NCBI GenBank assembly: GCA_964459985.1
Contig: CAYWOS010000070.1
Coordinates: forward strand, 1 to 8,064
Origin: CAYWOS01 sp964459985
GTDB lineage: Bacteria; Bacillota; Clostridia; Christensenellales; Aristaeellaceae
DNA: 8,064 nt
Direction of reading: 5' to 3'
Positions 6,477 to 8,064 of this stretch are shown piece by piece. A model generated the notes under the pieces. It had not been told where the DNA came from. It saw nothing but the letters and a program-made list of their open reading frames with translations, and searched no databases. Each line of letters opens with the position of its first letter. Position 1 is the first letter of the stretch. The translations under genes were made by a program, and so were the position numbers.

Positions 6477-6484
6477 AAAGGAGG
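6477..6484 (+). promoter_or_regulatory. Strong Shine-Dalgarno of the malic enzyme gene
   Basis: AAAGGAGG, a near-complete complement to the 16S rRNA 3' end, lies 6 nt before ATG 6491. It fixes the start and suggests high translation. Confidence 0.9.
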
Positions 6485-6490
6485 AATCCC

Positions 6491-7660
6491 ATGGATATTC
6501 GGCAGGAAGCGTTGAAAGCGCACGCGCAATGGCGCGGAAAGATTGAGATTGTCTCGCGCGCGCCGGTCGCGGACGCGCATGATTTGTCGTTGGCGTACAC
6601 GCCGGGCGTGGCGCAGGCGAGCCTTGAAATCCACGAGCATCCCGAGAAATCCTATGATCTGACGCGCCGGCATAATCTGGTCGCCGTGGTGACCGACGGC
6701 TCGGCTGTGCTGGGTCTGGGGAACATCGGGCCGGAGGCGGCGATGCCCGTGATGGAGGGCAAGTGCTGCCTGTTCAAGGCGTTCGCGGGCGTGGACGCCT
6801 TTCCGCTTTGCCTGCGCACGCAGGACGCGGACGAGATTGTCCGCACGGTCTCGCTGCTCGCGGGCAGTTTCGGCGGGATCAATCTGGAGGACATTTCGGC
6901 GCCGCGATGCTTCGAGATCGAGCGGCGATTAAAGGAAGTCTGCGATATCCCGGTATTCCATGACGACCAGCACGGCACGGCGATCGTGGTGGGCGCGGCG
7001 CTGCTCAACGCGCTTCGCGTGGTCGGCAAAACGCTCGGGCGTGCGCGGATCGTGGTCAACGGCGCGGGCGCGGCGGGCATATCGATCGCCAGACATCTGA
7101 TGGGCATGGGCGCGGAAGACATCACAATGGTCGACCGTTTCGGCGTGATCTGCGAGGGCATGGAGCTGTCGCCCGTGCACGCGGAGATGGCGAAGATCAC
7201 CAATCACAGGCGCCTGCGCGGGAATCTCGCGGACGCCATGCGCGACAGCGACGTGCTGATCGGCGTCTCCGCGCCGGGCATCGTGACGCGCGCGATGGTG
7301 CAATCGATGCGCGCGGGCGCGTGCGTGTTCGCCATGGCGAACCCGACGCCCGAAATCATGCCGGAGGAAGCGCTGGCGGGCGGCGCGGCGGTGGTCGGCA
7401 CGGGGCGCAGCGATTTTCCCAACCAGATCAATAACGTGCTCGCCTTCCCGGGCATTTTTCGCGGCGCGCTCGACGCGCGCGCGCGCGACATCAACCTGCC
7501 CATGCAGTACGCCGCGACGCGCGCGATCGCCTCGCTCGTCGCCGATGAAGAACTGTCCGATCAATACATCCTGCCCCGCGCGTTCGACTCGCGCGTGGGC
7601 GAAACCGTCGCCGCCGCCGTCGCCGCCGCCGCGCGCGAATCGGGCGTCGCGCGGGCGTGA
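6491..7660 (+). CDS. Malic enzyme, short bacterial form, NAD(P)-dependent oxidative decarboxylation of malate
   Basis: The 389-residue cytosolic enzyme converts malate to pyruvate and CO2 while reducing NAD(P)+, linking C4-dicarboxylates to pyruvate. It matches the roughly 380-410-residue bacterial class, without the C-terminal phosphotransacetylase domain of MaeB-type proteins. Motifs in order: SLAYTPGVA (33-41) with catalytic Tyr36, VVTDGSAVLGLGNIGP (66-81), VMEGKCCLFKAFAGVDAFP (87-105) with catalytic Lys91, SFGGINLEDISAP (126-138) and PVFHDDQHGTA (154-164) carrying metal-binding E133, D134 and D158, the Rossmann loop NGAGAAGIS (190-198), ANPTPEI (283-289) and TGRSDFPNQINNVLAFPG (304-321). 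Asp215 after the second Rossmann strand hints at NAD preference, an inference. The Ala-rich tail (372-389) is low-complexity, and its coding DNA recurs downstream of the gene. The strong ribosome site and the 495-nt upstream gap suggest an independent transcript. No metabolic partner gene is in view. Confidence 0.97.
   Translation: MDIRQEALKAHAQWRGKIEIVSRAPVADAHDLSLAYTPGVAQASLEIHEHPEKSYDLTRRHNLVAVVTDGSAVLGLGNIGPEAAMPVMEGKCCLFKAFAGVDAFPLCLRTQDADEIVRTVSLLAGSFGGINLEDISAPRCFEIERRLKEVCDIPVFHDDQHGTAIVVGAALLNALRVVGKTLGRARIVVNGAGAAGISIARHLMGMGAEDITMVDRFGVICEGMELSPVHAEMAKITNHRRLRGNLADAMRDSDVLIGVSAPGIVTRAMVQSMRAGACVFAMANPTPEIMPEEALAGGAAVVGTGRSDFPNQINNVLAFPGIFRGALDARARDINLPMQYAATRAIASLVADEELSDQYILPRAFDSRVGETVAAAVAAAARESGVARA
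7628..7657. repeat. 30-bp direct repeat, copy in the malic enzyme 3' end
   Basis: This 30-bp segment, coding for the ARESGVARA-type tail just before the malic enzyme stop, matches 7752-7781 at 29 of 30 positions (C versus T near the end). The downstream copy is noncoding. Confidence 0.85.
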
Positions 7661-7678
7661 CGCGGTACGCGACTTGAC

Positions 7679-7695
7679 CGGCACGGGGCGCAGCG
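7679..7695. repeat. 17-bp exact repeat of a malic enzyme internal segment
   Basis: CGGCACGGGGCGCAGCG at 7679-7695 is identical to 7396-7412 inside the malic enzyme gene (coding for GTGRS), in the same orientation. The similarity ends soon after in a T-rich run in both places. Confidence 0.75.
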
Positions 7696-7710
7696 CTTTG
7701 TCCGCTCATT

Positions 7711-7731
7711 GGGCGTGACGCGATACGCGAC
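7711..7731. repeat. 21-bp direct repeat of the malic enzyme stop region
   Basis: This matches 7653-7673, the segment spanning the malic enzyme stop codon, at 20 of 21 positions (A versus G). It lies 58 bp downstream in the same orientation. Confidence 0.8.
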
Positions 7732-7751
7732 GACGCCACGCTTTTTGCCCT

Positions 7752-7781
7752 GCCGCGCGCGAATCGGGCGTCGCGTGGGCG
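7752..7781. repeat. 30-bp direct repeat, downstream copy
   Basis: A 29-of-30 match to 7628-7657, 124 bp downstream. It follows the 7711-7731 repeat, so the two source segments appear in reversed order relative to the gene. Confidence 0.85.
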
Positions 7782-7806
7782 ATATGTCGGAAGCTCAAGA
7801 ACGGAA

Positions 7807-7822
7807 CGCGTCCGAGGACGCG
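7807..7822. repeat. Short perfect inverted repeat
   Basis: CGCGTCC (7807-7813) and GGACGCG (7816-7822) are perfectly complementary across GA. An outer pair, AAGCT (7791-7795) and AGCTT (7824-7828), could extend the structure. Confidence 0.6.
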
Positions 7823-7946
7823 CAGCTTGTCGAAAGCCGCTTCGCGAGAGGCTGCCTGCGGGGCGGCGCGGGAATTACGCGCGACTGCGCATGCTCATCC
7901 CCTTGCCGCGCTTGGCGCCTTCCGGGAAGCGGCCTTGGTAAACCGA

Positions 7947-7988
7947 CAGCCTGCGAAAACTCGTTTCGCGGCCTTCTTTGACAGGCTG
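7947..7988. repeat. Nested inverted repeat CAGCCTG/CAGGCTG
   Basis: CAGCCTG (7947-7953) pairs with CAGGCTG (7982-7988), enclosing a smaller hairpin GCGAAA (7953-7958) with TTTCGC (7964-7969); the shared base means the two compete slightly. A cruciform or RNA fold is possible. Confidence 0.6.
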
Positions 7989-7989
7989 A

Positions 7990-8007
7990 ACGCCCCCGAA
8001 GGGGCGT
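7990..8007. repeat. GC hairpin with CGAA loop
   Basis: ACGCCCC (7990-7996) pairs perfectly with GGGGCGT (8001-8007) around a CGAA tetraloop. No U-tract follows on either strand, so a classic intrinsic terminator is unlikely. Confidence 0.7.
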
Positions 8008-8034
8008 GAGGGTGTCGACAAAGTCGACACCCTC
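8008..8034. repeat. Perfect 12-bp hairpin with AAA loop
   Basis: GAGGGTGTCGAC (8008-8019) and GTCGACACCCTC (8023-8034) are exact reverse complements around AAA. It directly abuts the hairpins on both sides. It lacks a U-tail on either strand. Confidence 0.85.
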
Positions 8035-8062
8035 CGCAAAAATGAATCTTTCATTTTTGCGG
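8034..8062. repeat. Perfect 13-bp AT-rich hairpin at window edge
   Basis: CCGCAAAAATGAA (8034-8046) and TTCATTTTTGCGG (8050-8062) are exact reverse complements around TCT. It shares one base with the preceding hairpin. The T-run is inside the stem, so the arrangement is not a typical terminator, though it may continue beyond the edge. Confidence 0.85.
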
Positions 8063-8064
8063 CC

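Larger units (their letters stand above)
5996..6490. other. 495-nt gene-free interval rich in short repeats
   Basis: No credible gene lies here. The interval between the CotH and malic enzyme genes contains ACGC-rich DNA at the left, the GGAC unit array (6107-6190), a strongly pyrimidine-biased segment from about 6218 to 6465 broken by two AT-rich palindromes, and the malic enzyme ribosome site at its end. It should hold the operon's 3' end and the promoter of the malic enzyme gene, but I found neither a U-tailed terminator nor a good -35/-10 pair. A GC-rich inverted segment just after the CotH stop (5997-6009) followed by TTT is a weak terminator candidate. Confidence 0.8.
7661..8064. other. 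404-nt gene-free interval: scrambled short duplications, then inverted repeats
   Basis: No start with a ribosome site and no recognisable protein is present; short open frames here are low-complexity. The left part (to 7781) carries near-copies of malic enzyme 3' segments; the right part (from about 7790) is dense in hairpins and ends in three consecutive ones at the window edge. No transfer RNA or recognisable RNA family was seen. Confidence 0.75.

Noticed and set aside
6214..6546. 110-residue + strand open frame containing a repeated LSFWYFFFKKKY segment
   Set aside because: The repeated peptide is only the translation of the two noncoding 38-bp palindromes, the rest is low-complexity, there is no ribosome site, and the frame runs into the malic enzyme gene.
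7709..8009. Two short + strand open frames of 90 and 60 residues
   Set aside because: They lack ribosome sites, read through hairpins and duplicated malic enzyme fragments, and resemble no family.

Overview
The window is a G+C-rich stretch with G/C-ended codons, purine-rich Shine-Dalgarno sites, and one GTG/ATG and one TTG start context. A small YnzC/UPF0291 (DUF896) protein, a family typical of Bacillota, and a CotH-type kinase point to a high-GC Firmicute, probably a gut-type Clostridia lineage. This is inference; no rRNA or tRNA marker is present. All seven convincing genes lie on the + strand.

Bases 1-5995 are a tightly packed gene run with gaps of 18, 2, 5, -8 and 36 nt. In order it encodes the C-terminal part of an M1 zinc aminopeptidase (cut by the left edge), a family-2 glycosyltransferase fused to a GtrA membrane domain, a secreted or anchored phosphodiester glycosidase (NAGPA fold), a divergent Lgt-like membrane protein, the small YnzC-like protein (TTG start), and a 656-residue secreted protein with lamin-tail, chitobiase-C-like and CotH kinase domains. 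Most products act at or outside the membrane, so the run looks like an envelope or surface-modification operon. Its promoter must lie left of the window. How the enzymes cooperate is not evident from sequence alone.

Bases 5996-6490 are a 495-nt gene-free interval crowded with repeats: an array of about eight GGAC-centred units of 10-13 nt, a 17-nt pyrimidine duplication, CGTCCC runs, and two identical 38-bp copies of a perfectly palindromic AT-rich element exactly 120 bp apart. I could not identify a convincing promoter in it.

Bases 6491-7660 encode a short-form malic enzyme behind a very strong ribosome binding site; its own transcript is likely.

Bases 7661-8064 hold no credible gene. The first part carries near-copies of short segments from the 3' part of the malic enzyme gene in altered order. 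The last 260 bases are dense in inverted repeats, ending in three consecutive hairpins, two of them perfect with 12- and 13-bp stems. This looks like a dispersed repeat or structured element that may continue beyond the right edge.
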